From Bretschneidera sinensis (taxonomy: Eukaryota; Streptophyta; Magnoliopsida; Brassicales; Akaniaceae): a stretch of DNA of 64,000 bases. The notes beneath the pieces are model-generated. The model saw nothing but the letters and a program-made list of their open reading frames with translations. It had not been told where the DNA came from and did not search any database. Below are positions 1-12,501 of this stretch, in pieces. Made by a program: the position numbers and the translations under genes. The number at the start of each line of letters is the position of its first letter. Position 1 is the stretch's first letter. The stretch is from assembly GCA_023935145.1 (NCBI GenBank), contig CM043702.1:79224320-79288319 (forward strand), read 5' to 3'.

Positions 1-1853
1 CTGCATGTAAGGCAGCAAGGCCTCTACGTGGAGCATTTTAGGGAGGGGGCTGCTAAGTCTTGTTTAGATTTTTGGCTTATAAATACAAATAGTTTTAGTT
101 TTTTTATTTATTTACTTACCAAATCCTGTTTTGTTTTCTTTCAACTACAATTCAAATTACTCTCTTTCTTTAAACACTTGGGGACCGAAAGAAATGTTGA
201 AAGAGAAAAATTTTGAAGGGGTTTACGGGAGAATTTTATAGAGAACCACGGGAAGCTCTAAGAAAAGCATAAGGTAATAACGTGAAGTTTATTTTTGAAA
301 TTTAGCATACATGAAATTTCCCAAAATTCAAAGTGGAAATTTTCTAAGGATGTGAATTATGGAAGAATTGAAGAATAAATTAAAATTTTTAATATAAATA
401 TTATATCAGGTGTTGACAATCAGCAACTGGAGGAAATTGCTGAGAGGAGCAGGAAAGCCAATGAGGTGATCCACGGGTAGCTCTAAGTGTTACGTGATGA
501 TTAGATTTACTTAAATTAATCAAGATAAATATGAAATATGTAGTGATAATATTTGAATAAATCATTAACTTATGATTTTGTGATAGATGAAAGTTGGTTG
601 ATAGGTATGATAGGAATAGTGGATATGTAGATAATTATTTTATGAGAAATAATATTATTGGAATAATGAGTCGATTTAATAATAAAGGTGATAAGGGAAA
701 TTCTTGATGAGCTATAGTTGATGATTTGATATGATTTATGAGGAGAGGAAATTTAGTAGATCTTGACAACCTATGATTGATGATTTGATATGATTTATGA
801 TGAGAGAAATTTAGTGGATTTTTTCAAAAATAAATTTAGAATAATCAGGATTGCTAATTTAAATATTTGAATTCATGTTTGTTTTTATATTATTATTCAT
901 ATGCATATTTCATATCATTATTCATATGCATATGCATGAAATAAAATAACCGGGAAGGGGTCAGTCTAATTGAAAAACTTTGACAGCCGGTATATGCTTG
1001 AAATAAATGAAAACCGTGACAGCCGATATATGCTGTAAATAAATGAACCTAGAAGGGGCCGGTCTAAGATAAAAACATGTCGACATATAGGAAGAATTTT
1101 CCTAATAATAATTCACACATTGCGTATGTTTTAAATATTGATTGTATTACTGAAATGCTAAAGTGTTGTTTGTTATTGTAAATTTATTTATAGATAATAA
1201 ATTTACAAATGAATGAGTCTCACAGAGAGACAGTTATGGTGAGAAAGAAACATAGAAGTATGATATGATAAGAACCATCTAAATGGTAGACTTTATGCTG
1301 TGAACCTCATAACGAGGTTATTATGAGATAATTGATGGTTTTAAGGTGAACAAATATATAAGAAGAAGAGATTGATAGAGAATGGGACTTATGATATGTG
1401 TAGTGATAGTAGAATGCTATTATCAAATTATATGAGATATCAATGATTAAATATTAAAAGATTATTTATACAAATTGAATATTTAGTAAATTTAATTCAC
1501 TGAGCTTGTGAAACTCATCCCTCATTGTACAGTGATTTGAGGTAGTAGGCAGGACAAATAGGTTGGTGAGTTGAGGTTCAAACGAAATCATTATCTATAA
1601 GCCATGTACATGTCTACATCCTCAGACTAATGAGGAAATAAAATAAAATTTTATTTGTAAATATTCATACATTTTACGTTGTTTATAATGTTTAAGTCAA
1701 GATCAGAATGATGTATCTCCCCTGTTAAGGGTTGAGGAGTAATGTAAAAATTTATGTTGTCATTATTTTCTTGTTGCATATTGTGTCGTGTTGGGATTTT
1801 CAAAATGTGACAACACTATCTCGGGGGTGGCCAACTCGGGATAGGTCGTTACA
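1..1853 (+). repeat. 3' portion of a Del/Tekay-like gypsy LTR
   Basis: No coding sequence is visible. The stretch holds a TATA-like element near 80-90 (TTATAAATAC) and two similar pieces around 247 and 473 sharing CTCTAAG after a CGGG(A/T)AG run. It ends in a TCGGGATAGGTCGTTACA-type terminus, which I associate with Del/Tekay LTRs. The last 250 bp reappear in diverged form at 58785-59009, which shows a repeat family. The 5' end lies outside the window, so whether this is a solo LTR cannot be decided. Lineage is inferred from the terminus only. Confidence 0.5.
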
Positions 1854-2758
1854 TCTACATCTTGTGTTCTACCAGAAATGTTGGAACATTCTCATGGATA
1901 ATGTTACCAAACTTTCCAAAGCAATTTATTCTTCAAATAATTTTTCGAAAGGTCGTCATGATACGTTTGTGCAACACAATTTATAAAATTGTTACCAAAA
2001 TTTGAGTGGCTCATTTTCGACCCTATTTAAATGATCTTATTTCACCCTTCCAAGCGAATTCCATCCATGGTAGGAAAAATAATTATAATATCATTATCAT
2101 TCAATCCATACCATTTTGTATAAGACTAGTAGGGTTGGCGAAATGGCCATTAAAATTGATCTTGAAAAGGCTTATGATAAAGTTACTAGACCTAAGAAGT
2201 TTGGGAGTCTTGGTATTAGAAAAGCTCACTCTAAAAACATTGTTTGTCTCTAAGCTTAATTGGCAAATGTTAATGGATGACAATAGCCTTTAGATAAAAG
2301 TTCTACGCAATATTAAATACTTTACCAATAGAAAGATTACTAGTAACAATCCAAATGCTAATACTTCTTGCACTTGGAGAATTATGAAAAACACTTGGGA
2401 GGTTGCTAGTAAGGGGCTAAAATGGGTGATTAACAATGGCTCCAATATATCCTTTTGGTCCGACACTTGGGTCGCCCTTTGAGTTGTGATGAGGATAATC
2501 TTAAAGTCTTGGATTTAATGGATAAACTGGTTTGGAATTTGGAAAACAATCCTTTTGCTTCCCTGAAAAAATTAAGAACTTGACTACTACAACTCCTTGC
2601 TGACCTAATTCCTTGAAAAGGGACTGTTTATTGTGGGCGAATTGCCCTGATGGAAACTTTGCTACTAAATATGCTTACTTTTTTATTGATCAATACCTTG
2701 TTGTGTCGTCGCCACCTTTGGCCAAGGTTTGGACCTTGCAATCAATCACCTATGTGCA
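1854..2758 (+). pseudogene. Decayed LINE (L1-type) reverse transcriptase fragment
   Basis: Translating across frames gives ordered pieces of a plant L1-type RT. These are LNDLISPFQANSIHGRK near 2030-2080, MAIKIDLEKAYDKV near 2143-2185, a SLGIRKAHSKNIV-like block near 2205-2245, and a tryptophan-rich WVINNGSNISFWSDTW near 2422-2470. The last is typical of the region before the zinc-binding RVT domain, and a WANCPDGNFATKYAYFF piece follows at 2635-2685. The catalytic YxDD region is missing between the blocks, so there are internal deletions as well as stops. The Tat-like element at 2759 interrupts the fragment. It is certainly dead. Confidence 0.7.
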
Positions 2759-3153
2759 TGTTGATGCCGAAAATCTGCCTCTCAGATCCCTATGCACATG
2801 AGAAACACGTAAACTAGAAAGTCCCCTAAGGGTTGTGCCCCGGGGGGACTCTCCTATGCCCAAATCGGTCATGTGAAAGAATAATAAGAGAATAATAAAC
2901 TGTAAAGTTATATATTTGTAAGAGTTATTTGTTGTGAATTATGAATATGTACCTTTTATGATGAGAGCCCCCTTATATAGTGTTTTGGAGTGTTATAATA
3001 GTACTCGGAGATCGGTGTGAAATTATGATTATGTTCCTTGCCATGTGTGGTGATTTAATTGGTTTATTTGTTTGAGTCACAAAATTATCCTTCTGCCCTT
3101 GAAGGTTGCCACGTGTCGTAATATTGTTGGAAAAGGAATTTTCCTCTATATCA
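2759..3153 (-). repeat. 3' LTR of element G
   Basis: This 395-bp LTR starts TGTTGATGCC and ends TCTATATCA as read on the plus strand. It matches the right-hand copy from about 6590 onward, including the shared GATCGGTGTGAAATTATGA block. A TATA box lies on the minus strand near 2970. Confidence 0.75.
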
Positions 3154-3579
3154 GATGCCCCCCGCTTCCTTGAATGCATTAATACGGTCGAGGGAGTACA
3201 GTTTATTTGGACTGTTTTATTTCTGTGTCATGTAGTTCTAACATCGTTTAGATACCCGGGTAATAAGAAGGTGAGAAGCAGACACTTAAAGTTGTTTGAG
3301 TAGTTTAAGGGATAGTTCAAGACTATCTTTTGAATATTCCATGCTTAAGGAAGACTAATAGCTCGGTGCTACCTACTCAGGAGGGAATGTAAACTCTGAG
3401 AAGGCCTAATAGCTCGGTGCTACCCCCTTTGAAGGGAGAGTGATAAGTTTGTGGAGCTCAATCTTGAGCTAAGTTCCTCGAAGTGAAGTGAGCAATGAAT
3501 CCAAGTGATTCAAACTTGAATAGAGTGCTTCGAAGTGAGGTATGTAACGAGACTGAGTGATATAGACATAAGCATGGCA

Positions 3580-4200
3580 AGTCCGAGTTAATCAAATGTA
3601 AGTGGAGAGTATCTAGTCCGAGTTAATCGGATATAAGTGGAGAAAAGCGAGTATGAGTTAATCAGACATAGGTAGAGAATAGCGAGTCCGAGTTCGAGTC
3701 TATCGGACGTAAGTGGAGATTAGTGAGTCTGAGCTAATCAGTTGTAAATAGAGAATAGTTAGTCTGAGTTAATCGGACGTAAGTGGAGAATAGCGAGTCG
3801 AAGTCCATCGGACGTAAGTGGAGAATAGCGTCCGAGCTAATCGGACATAAATTGAGAATAGCAAGTTCGAGCATAATCGGATGTAAGTGGAGAATAGCGA
3901 GTCCCAGCTAATCGGACGTAAGTAGAGAATAACGAGTCTGAGTTAATCAGATGTAAGTAGAGAATAGCAAGTCCGAGCTAATTTGACGTAAGTAAAGAAT
4001 AATGAGTCCAAGTTAATCGGACGTAAGTGAAAAATAGTGAGTCCGAGCTAATCGGACATAAGTGGAGAATAACGAGTATGAGTTATTTGGACGTAAGTGG
4101 AGAATAGCGAGTCTGAGTTATTCGGACGTAAGTGGAGAATAGCGAGTCTGAGTCCATCAGAAGTAAGTGGAGAATAGCAAGTCCAATCTAATCGAACTTT
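3580..4200. repeat. Minisatellite array, units about 35-37 bp
   Basis: About 16-18 diverged units have the core GAGTCCGAGTTAATCGGACG followed by TAAGTGGAGAATAGC. Each core contains the inverted repeat TCCGA-GTTAA-TCGGA, so every unit could form a short hairpin. Units vary by substitution and small indels. The array lies inside element G, close to its 3' LTR. Confidence 0.85.
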
Positions 4201-4299
4201 AATGGAGATAGATTACAGGAGATTGATTTGGATTAAACCACTTGGAGTCGATAAAGAAATTGGATTGAGGTCGAAGTAGCTCGGGACTACCTCTTCAGA

Positions 4300-4830
4300 G
4301 TTGATGCAGAAACAAAGCTGATGGAGAAACGAGGCTAGTGGAGAAATGAGGTTGATGGAGGAATGAGGTTGATGGAGAAATGAAGCTGATGGAGAAACGA
4401 AATTGATAGAAAAATGAAGCTGAATGAGAAACGAAGCTGATGGAGAAACGAGGCTGATGGAGAAATGAGGCTGATAAGAAACGAGGTTGATAAGAAACGA
4501 AGCTGTTGGGAAAACGAAGCTGATGGAGAAACAAAACTAGTGGAGAAACAAAGCTAGTATAGAAAGAAAGCTGGTGGAGAAAATAAGCCAGTGGAGAAAC
4601 CGAGCTAGTGGAGAAACCAAGTTGGTGGAGAAACCGAGCTGGTGGAGAAACTAATGTGATGCTGAAGTAGGTCGGGGCTACCTCATCAAAGCTAATGAAG
4701 AAAATGAGCTGAGGGCGAAGTAGCTCGGGGCTACCTCCTCGGAGCTGATTTAAAAACTGAGCTGGAGGAGAAACAAAGCTGATGGAGAAATAAAGTTGAT
4801 GGAGAAACCGTGTTAGATGAACTGAGGTGT
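4300..4830. repeat. Second minisatellite, units about 19-22 bp
   Basis: The array consists of many short units of the form GCTGATGGAGAAACGAG with variants (GTTGATGGAGAAATGAG, GCTAGTGGAGAAACAAAG). Around 4650-4760 it is broken by a CTCGGGGCTACCTC motif that also occurs near 4280 and in related form at 3365-3425. Long open frames across it, such as the minus-strand Phe/His/Gln-rich one at 4295-4534, are artefacts of the repeat. Confidence 0.8.
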
Positions 4831-4834
4831 TTGA

Positions 4835-6055
4835 GTATTTTGGAATTTGTATCTCGTCTTGTGGAGTACTTCTATATGTTTGAGTTTAGGGTGTGTTTGA
4901 GGCCCTTTGATGAAGAAATAATAGTATTTTCTTTGACTGTTTGTATGAAGCTTACTTGAGGAAGTTGAATTTAAAAATTTGGAGGTCGGTTCTGGAAAGA
5001 GGAGGCTGAAAAACCTTAAGAACCGGTTTGTCCAAGTCTAAAATCAAGCTTGAGTTTGTTGAACCAGCTAGTAAAAAATGAGTCCAAATTAAGGGTTTGT
5101 GAAAACACTCATCTATGCAAGAGGAATTTTTGAATTCTGAGCCCGGATTTGAAACGAGCACGTCATAAAACCTTAGGAACCAGTCCTGTTGGATCTTAAA
5201 CCGAGTTAAAATAACAAAATCGGATGGCTAAAATGGTGAACCGATTGGTCAAACCGATTGGTCATTTTAGATGTGTTAAAAATTTGAGTGTGCAATGGGA
5301 TTGTGACACATAAGAGAAGTAAATTTCCAATTGATAAAGTGCAATTTTACGGTCCAATAATTTTTGGACATGTGGCATGATTGATTTTTGAAAAGATAAA
5401 GAGCTTTTTAAATACCCAATAAGGCATGATAAAAAGGTAAAAAGTAATATGGCTGTAAAAAATAATTTTATTGTCTAACAAGAGATGAAAATGTGACGGA
5501 TGTATATTCTTAAAAATAATAGTAATTTAAATATTAAATTAATTTTTTTTTTCATTAACATTTAACACGTGGTAAAAAATCTTTAAAAAATGAGTGAAAA
5601 TTTGCTTATCGAATAAAGAATTCACATGTGGCAATGGTACATTTTAAAAAGAAAAAGAAGGAATCTGTATGTGAGAAATTGGACCAAGTTGGTTGTATCA
5701 CAAAGGTTAAGGCTCTTCTAAGAGTATAAATTTCCACGTTCAACACCTGGCAGGGGTAAAGTTTTAAATTTCGAATGGCAATCTAATGATGATGTGGCGG
5801 TAGCATCGATAAATAGCATGATATCTCATTGGTGTTTTGACATGGTGGCAATGATATCTGAAGAAGATAAAAAACAGTGTCACTGTTCAATGAGAATATG
5901 ACAAGGGTAATTGTTTGTTTTCTTGAAATTGATGGGATTAACTGGCATGACATTTTTCTGTCGCCGTTGCGATTCGGTGTTTTCCAGCCATTGGAGAACT
6001 GAATTGCCGTGAAACTTTGTCAGGGAGGTTGTCCAGACAGCTTGTGGTCGTGGTG
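4835..6055. other. Interior of element G without recognisable genes
   Basis: AT-rich sequence with short repeated phrases, for example ACCGATTGGTCA twice near 5245. No coding homology, RNA gene or array is visible on either strand. Confidence 0.6.
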
Positions 6056-6500
6056 GTTTTTGATGGTCGAATTCTCATAGTCCAATCATCATGAAACTTT
6101 GCAGACATGTAAATAGACCGAAGAATCTGTTTGTATGGACTGATCTTAATTTTGATGGTCGGATTTTAAAAAATAAGATCATCAAAATTATGTTTTCCCA
6201 TATAATTTTAACGACTTCAATGGATAACTTTTTGAAGTCTGATCGAAACTTTGAAAACATGTCGATCAAATGTCGAAAAATCTATTTTTGTGGGTTGATT
6301 TGGATTTTGATGGTCGGATTTTGGCAAATTTTATGGTCAAAATTCTGTTTTCGCGATGAATTTTAACGGTTTCGGTGGAGGATTTTCTGACGTTCGATCG
6401 TCGTGACACTTTGTAGGGTGGTAGATGCAGAGGTGGTAAACGCAGTGTTGTACTCCAATTAGATCATTGATGGTTGGATTTTTATAGATCTGACAGTAAA
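6056..6500. repeat. Decayed tandem repeat, about 95-160 bp units
   Basis: The phrase TTTTGATGGTCGGATTTT or a close variant begins near 6056, 6150, 6307 and 6468. The sequence after it (ATTTTAACG, then a GG[A/T]TAACTTT or GGATTTTCTGACG block) recurs. The copies are strongly diverged. It probably represents a third, older array in element G. Confidence 0.5.
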
Positions 6501-6559
6501 GATTTTATGTTTGGCGATATTTTGGTGATTCATAGGGATTTTTTTAGATTGGACGATAT

Positions 6560-6812
6560 CTTGTGTTTTTTGTATGTGTGGATCAATGACTTTAGACTAG
6601 AAGGTCCCGGGAGTTGTGCCAAAGGGAACTCTCCGATGTCCAAGTCAATTATGTAAAGCTATATATTTGTAAGAATTGTCTGCTGAGAGATCGGTGTGAA
6701 ATTATGATTATGCCCCTTACCAAGTGTGGTGATTTCATTAGTTTTTTTGTATGAGTCACGAAATTATCCTCACGTGTCATAATATTATGGGAGAGAATTT
6801 TCCTCTATATCA
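6560..6812 (-). repeat. Degenerate 5' LTR of element G
   Basis: Similarity to 2759-3153 is clear from about 6595 (ACTAGAAGGTCCCGGGAG against ACTAGAAAGTCCCCTAAG) to the CTCTATATCA end at 6812. A block present in the left LTR (about 2880-2985, including its TATA region) is deleted. The PBS side is too decayed to recognise. Confidence 0.65.
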
Positions 6813-8054
6813 GTGCAATCTTTCTATTGGTTAGTAGCACGCAAGCACATTCCTTCAAACTAGTTTCTTCACCACATTGGCATGATTGATTCCGACTTGA
6901 AGTACCGGCTGCTCTACTTCCCCATAAACTCACATCCACATCCTTCGGGATTGCAGAGTCATTAAAAAAACTTGGCATTGTAGTTTATAACTTTATATAA
7001 GTTGTCATTATGTTTTTTTTAAGCAATGATCAAACTTACTTTTAAATTTTATTCACTCACACAATAACTTTAGATAAAAGAGTTGTTGATTTCAATAATC
7101 TAAGTCAAAATCTCAACACACTCAAATAAATTTAACTTAAAACAATAGTCATTTACTAGAAAGTTGGTTATCATTGTACAATTACTGATTACTGTAGTTT
7201 GGTTCATGTGAGTTTTTCATTGGGTTTAGATGTTTCCGAATAAAAAATTACTGAGTCGGTTCTTTAAGGTAGAGTCCATTGCAGTAGCCCATTTTCATTG
7301 ATTTGTTCAATTAAACTAGGGTGATAAATTATTGTTCCAATCTGCGGTTCAAATGTATTGATGACATGAAGCACAACATAATCTATTGATGACATAAATC
7401 AAATACTTTAGAAGCATACCCATAAAATAACACAATCAGTGACGTCTACTTTAAATTAACTCGCTCCACATATGAATCTATGCAAAAACATCAATCATCA
7501 AATATTAATGGAATGGAAAAGGCCTGATGAAGAATGATGGAAAGAATACCACAATATAGGTAGGTAGGCTAGCGTGCAAATTTTAGAATTTGATATCCAA
7601 AATTTAAATAGGTGACGTAAAATCGTATAACCACACTGATTAAAACCGTTAGTTTGCACTGTGGCATTAAATACGAAGAAGCAAAACCAATTTTAACGAG
7701 TTAACTAAAACCAATTAAAACTGATTCTTATTCCAATAGTCATTCTTGGCCTGATTATCCAGATGCATAGAAAGAACATCACGACAAGTAAACATCACCT
7801 CAAAAGGATTAGGCTGTTTGCCTCCAAACTTGACCACATTTATGTGTTTCCAAATGCACCAGAAAACACATCAAGCAACAGGAAGAAGCTCAACTGCATG
7901 AATCTTACTAAGTGGTAGTAGAAAATATTCGAACCACTCGAGAAGCTCTTGCTGTTTAAACTCAAATGAAGTCTAAGTCAAACATAACCCAAATCACTAG
8001 CAAAGCAACATCCAAACACATAAATGTAACATAACAGCCCCTCGATAAGACAGC
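6813..8054. other. Intergenic or decayed LINE sequence
   Basis: This is the right flank of element G, AT-rich and without intact reading frames. The minus strand at 7740-7960 reads as a LINE-like C-terminal segment with a CIWKHINVVKFGGKQ motif, resembling the tryptophan-rich region after the RT zinc finger in plant L1 elements. Nothing else is recognisable. Confidence 0.45.
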
Positions 8055-8161
8055 CCAGGTAATGAGAGTCAGAAAATGCATTTTAATAGTGTTTATTTGT
8101 TAGCGTTTAGGGTTGATTTAGGGTTGGATTACACATTTATGCCTTAATAATTCTTAAGTGT

Positions 8162-9665
8162 TGATGAGAGTCATAAAATGCATCTTAACAGTACTTAATT
8201 GTTATCATTTTAGGGTTGATCTAGGTTTTAATTGCACTTTTATACGTTAACAACTCTAAAGTATCATTCTTGGATCATTGATATATTTCGGTGCATTTTC
8301 AGGTACTTTAAGCTCAAAAGATGAGGAAAAGTTATCATTGCTTGAGGCATAAAGACTTGAGGCATACTAGAGTGAAGGAGTGCTTCCGGAAGGACAAGAT
8401 GGAGGGCTTAAAAGAGTAACAGCTGCTGCCCGCACAGGAAAGGAGTTTCACTAAATTGCCAGAATTGCCCGTACAGATCAATCATCTTTGCAAATTAAAC
8501 TGTATTGATACAAGAAGAACCAGGAGATGAGTCATATATGCTTAGAAAGATCCAGAAGTCTATTTTATGGAGAATTTTACAGTTTGTTAAAATGATTTTT
8601 CTAGAGAAAGTTATGGCAGTTTAAGTAGACAAAGGTCAGGCTGTGCGGGATTTCAGCGTGAAGGGCATGTGAAGGCTTAAATCCCACATCCCACATCGGT
8701 TAAAACACATTTCTATATCCCACATCCCACATCGGATTGGAAATACATTGCACTCATGGTATTTGCCTATATAAGACCCACTCCACTTCAGCTTTAAGAA
8801 TCGAAGAATCTGAGATCATCAGAAAGTGAATCCAGAGGGCCTTTAGGAGCAATCCAGAGGGCCTTTAGGAGCAATCCGAAGTACTTTTGGAGGGCAAGCT
8901 AAAGAATCGTCGAAGTTTTCGCTACCAAGGGGGAGATGATCGTTGAGAGGCCGGAGGCAACTCGAGGACGCATGAGCCCCATGGTTGGCTAGTCTCCAAG
9001 CAAGGCGAAGGGATAAATCCCTAGGTGTAGTTGTTCTTATTTTTCTTTATTTGATTCAGTTGTAGTTTGGTATTATTTTCATTAAACATTGTTTTGTTTT
9101 ATTCTTTAATTTAATTAGTAGATTTCTTATTAGTCCGGTGATTACATGCTTCTTTTCCACATAAGTCTAGTCAAGCTCTTCTTATGTGTTTTTGTTTGGG
9201 TGTGATTGAGTCCGGTAGATCTCTTTTATAGATTTGTCCATTGCTGCGATATTGTCATTTAGATATATTGTCGCCTTTTGATAATTTATAAGTTAGGTAA
9301 TGTGTGCTTGAAAGTAAAGAATAATTCATATCAATTACATTAGGGTTTATACATGCGCTTTAATTGAATATTTGTCAATTGTCTGTTTGGGATGTGAAAC
9401 TTGCAATCGAGATAAAAACAACTGAATCAAGTTAGGATTAGGGCAACGAACCTAGGGAGGATTTCTGGAACCTTGTTGTTTCTTTATTATATTATCCATC
9501 AATTATTTACACAATTTTCACACAATCAACAATTCAGATTTTGTCACTTTAACTTTTATCGTTTGTGTTGAGGTTTACACCTTCTTTTGTAATTAGTTTG
9601 TTTCCCTGTGGAATCGACACCCCAAAGTTGTACTAAAATATTGCATTATGTTTTGGGCGTAATCA
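8162..9665 (+). mobile_element. S1: solo LTR nested in the 5' LTR of O
   Basis: This 1504-bp sequence begins TGATGAG and ends GTAATCA. It is flanked by the perfect 5-bp duplication AGTGT (8157-8161, 9666-9670). No PBS or internal sequence follows, so it is a solo LTR, presumably from LTR-LTR recombination. A TATA box (CTATATAAG) is at about 8767. Related in sequence to E (minus strand, 32570-33857) and to the LTR of D: they share a CCCACATCCCACATCGG motif and a GTTATGGCAGTTT block. Confidence 0.92.
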
Positions 9666-10100
9666 AGTGTCATTCTTGGTATATTGATTTATTTCGATAT
9701 ATTTTCAGGTATTTTGGGTTTAAAAGAGATGGAAAAGCTAACGTTGATTAAAGAACGAAGATTCTATGCATGTTCACAATCATTTGGAAAGGAGTTTCAC
9801 TAAATTGCTAGAATTGCCTGTACAGATCAGCCATTTTTATGGATTAAACTGTATTTATTCAGGAAGAACCAAGAGATGAGCCATATATTCTTGGAAAGAT
9901 CCGGATGTCTATTTTCTGGAGAATTTTACAGCTCGTAAATACGATTTTTCTATAGAAAGTTATGGCAGTTTTAGTAGACAAAGGTCAGGCAGAACCGGGT
10001 CTGGACAGCAGCAGAACCGGGCCTGGACAGCAGCAGAAGCACACGGCCTGAACAGAAACCCAAGGGTGACTTTTTTGTCTACAAAGCTGTCTCCATACAG

Positions 10101-10110
10101 CTATATATAG
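10101..10110 (+). promoter_or_regulatory. TATA box of the O 5' LTR
   Basis: CTATATATAG lies about 820 bp before the LTR end, and the same box is conserved in the 3' LTR at about 40058. Promoter function is inferred from position. Confidence 0.6.
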
Positions 10111-10927
10111 GAATTTAGACTCAGAGAACAGGAGACGAGAGTTTTTGAAGAGAGCTTCCATCTTCTTCTTCTTTAAGGTGATCAAGGATGAACTCCATGT
10201 CCAACTAAACTCCAAGTAAGGTGAAAGGATGAGTTTCTAGGTGTAGTTGTTCTTATTTCTATCTTTGATTTAGTTTTATGGATTGATTGTTAAACATTGT
10301 TTATGATTTACTCTTTGATTAAATAAGAAAGATTTAAATTCATGTGACAGTTGCAATTTATGTTCTTCTTCTCTTAGATCTTCTTAATCCGGTGATTGCA
10401 TTCTTCTTCTCCATATAAGTCTAGTCAAGCTTTTCTTATGTTAAAGTTGTTAGATGCAATTTATTTCGGTAGATCTATCTTATAGGTTTGTCCATTACTG
10501 CAGTATTATTATTGAAATATATTGTCGCTTCTTGATAATTTATAAAATAGATTTTATGTGTTTGAATTGGAATTAAGGAGTAATTTATGGCAATTACATT
10601 AGGGTATTTATGTGCTTTGATTGAACATTTACCAATTGCTGGTTTGGGATGTGAAACTAGTAATTGAGATAAAATATTTGAGTCAAGATAGGAATAAGGC
10701 AACGAACTTAGGAAGGATTCCTAGAACCTTGTTATTTCTTTATTGAATTCTTCATCATATTTTCACAACTCTCTTATTTAATTTCATTCGTACACTCAGA
10801 TTTTCTTATTTGAACTTTATCGTTTAGTGTTAAGGTTTACACTTTCTCTTGTAGTTCGCTTTCCTCGTGGGATTGACACCTCAGCTATACAAAATAATCG
10901 CGTGTTAGTTTGAGCGTTATCAAATTT

Positions 10928-10945
10928 TGGCACTGTTGCCGGGGA
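10928..10945 (+). other. Primer-binding site of O (tRNA-Asp type)
   Basis: TGGCACTGTTGCCGGGGA lies 5 bases after the LTR end. It matches the complement of the plant tRNA-Asp(GTC) 3' end (TGGCGCCGTTGCCGGGGA) at 16 of 18 positions. The mismatches are transition-type changes, as expected from decay. Confidence 0.85.
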
Positions 10946-11079
10946 ACTGCGCTTAATTACAAGGAAGATTGTCAACTTAGAGACAAGACAGTATCATTGT
11001 TCTTTGCTCTTTGTTTTGATTTTCTGTTTTTATTTTATTTTGTTTTCTATATTCGTCTCCCCTCTAATTCCTTTGGTAT

Positions 11080-12498
11080 ATGCGTAGACTTAGAGATAAG
11101 CGACGTAAACTCATTAAAAGACCCGAAATAGAGTTACTCTCTCCTTCTTTGTTCGATAGTGAAAGCTCGCCTAGATCAAATCATAGTGCACACCCAAACG
11201 AGAATTTAGAGAAGTTTGTTAACATGGCCAACAATAACAATGAGAATGTTGCTAGGACACTTAAGGACTACTTGCACCCTAGCCGAACGACCACACCATC
11301 TTGTATCATGTTCCCCCCTAATGTTCAACAACCTGAGTTTAAGTCAGACATGATCCAATTTCTACCAACTTTCCATGGATTAGAGAATGCAAACCCCTAT
11401 GTCCATATTAGAGAATTTGAGGAAGTAGTAGCAACCTTTCAAAGTAGGGCCGATATGTTGGACACCATCAAACTTAGGTTTTTCCCCTTTTCGCTTAAGG
11501 ATAAGGCCAAGGTTTGGTTGTACTCGTTAAGGCCTAGGTCTATAGGTAGTTGGGATTAGATAACCCAAGCCTTCTTACAAAAGTATTTCCCAACCCATAA
11601 GACCAATAACCTCAAGAGATAAATCTCAAACTTTGCAAAAAAAGAGAGTGAAACCTTATATCAAGTTTGGGAACATTTCAAAGACCTTTTGAATTCTTGT
11701 CCACACCACGGGTATAAGAGTTGGTGGGTAGTTAGCTATTTCTATAATGGACTTCTAATTAAGGAAAAGAAATTTATAGAAATGATGTGTAATGGAGATT
11801 TTCTTTAAAAAGATCCCGACGAAGCCATAGATTTTCTTGATGACTTATCAGAAAAAGTCCACACTTAGACAGGACCCAATGCCATAGAAAGTACCAAGAG
11901 AAACCAAATCGCTCGAATTTATCAACTTAAGGAAGAGGATAGCCTTAAAGCCCGTTTAGAGGTCTAAATAAGGAAATTGAGGTTTTAAAAACCAATGATG
12001 CTACCCGAACCGGTTGCTAGGGTAGAGTCCCACGAACCTTGTTTTATGTGTAATGGGATAAATCATGTACCTAGGGATTGTCCAACCTATTTTAAGATGA
12101 AGGAAGAGTGTAATGCTTTAGGTGTACCCTTTAGGAAAACATACTCACCCTACTTTAACACCTTCAATCCCGGTTGGAAGAATCACCCTAATTTTTGTTG
12201 GAGATCAGATACACAAACTTCTACCCAATCTAGTACCCAATGGAAATCGGAAGCAACTTCATCTAATGCACCAAAACAGTCTTTACCTTTGGAAGATGCT
12301 TTTAAGTCATTTATACAGGTACATGCCCAAAGTGTGGAAGAGCAAGGCAAGATAAATCAACGGTTGCTAGAGGAGCAACAAGGGGTCAAAGAGGAACAAA
12401 AGGTGATAAAGAGCCAACTCACCAAGTTGACTAATTTATTGACAATTCAAGAGCAAAGTCGTTTCTCTTCACAGCCACAACCTAATCAAAGGGGATAA
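11080..12498 (+). pseudogene. gag: gag of element O
   Basis: This is the capsid precursor of an Athila-type element. It starts at ATG 11080, 135 bp after the PBS. The conserved core (YVHIREFEEVVATF, then FPFSLKDKAKVWLYSL, then a CPHHGY block) spans about 11390-11720. A CCHC zinc knuckle (CFMCNGINHVPRDC) lies at about 12035-12076, and a Gln/Glu-rich coiled-coil-like tail at 12300-12450. In-frame stops occur at 11557, in the 11610s, near 11806 and near 11866, with a local frame disturbance near 11967. It runs in the same frame as the downstream protease, as expected for a single gag-pol frame. Confidence 0.85.
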
Positions 12499-12501
12499 CA
12501 T

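Larger units (their letters stand above)
2759..6812 (-). mobile_element. Element G: non-autonomous Tat-like LTR retrotransposon
   Basis: The element is bounded by the perfect 5-bp duplication GTGCA (2754-2758 and 6813-6817). LTR copies lie at 2759-3153 and about 6560-6812. Orientation is minus: a polypurine tract (GCGGGGGGCATC on the minus strand, 3154-3165) abuts the left LTR, and the left LTR has a minus-strand TATATAAGG box near 2970. No gag or pol is recognisable in the 3.4 kb interior, so it is a non-autonomous (LARD-like) or gutted element. The interior is mostly tandem repeats next to the 3' LTR. The Tat assignment rests on LTR style and is an inference. Confidence 0.72.
8060..10922 (+). 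repeat. 5' LTR of element O, split by solo LTR S1
   Basis: The LTR is 8060-8161 plus 9671-10922, about 1354 bp without the insert. A TATA box (CTATATATAG) is at 10101-10110. A 22-bp tandem duplication around 9988-10030 (motif AGAACCGGG) is absent from the 3' LTR. The terminus GTTATCA is followed by the PBS. Confidence 0.88.

Noticed and set aside
4295..4534. Minus-strand frame rich in Phe, His, Gln and Ser
   Set aside because: It is the translation of the about 21-bp minisatellite; its repeats follow the DNA array, and it has no start context or homology.
3580..4830. CRISPR-like array
   Set aside because: Units are directly tandem without unique spacers, and the context is a plant retroelement.
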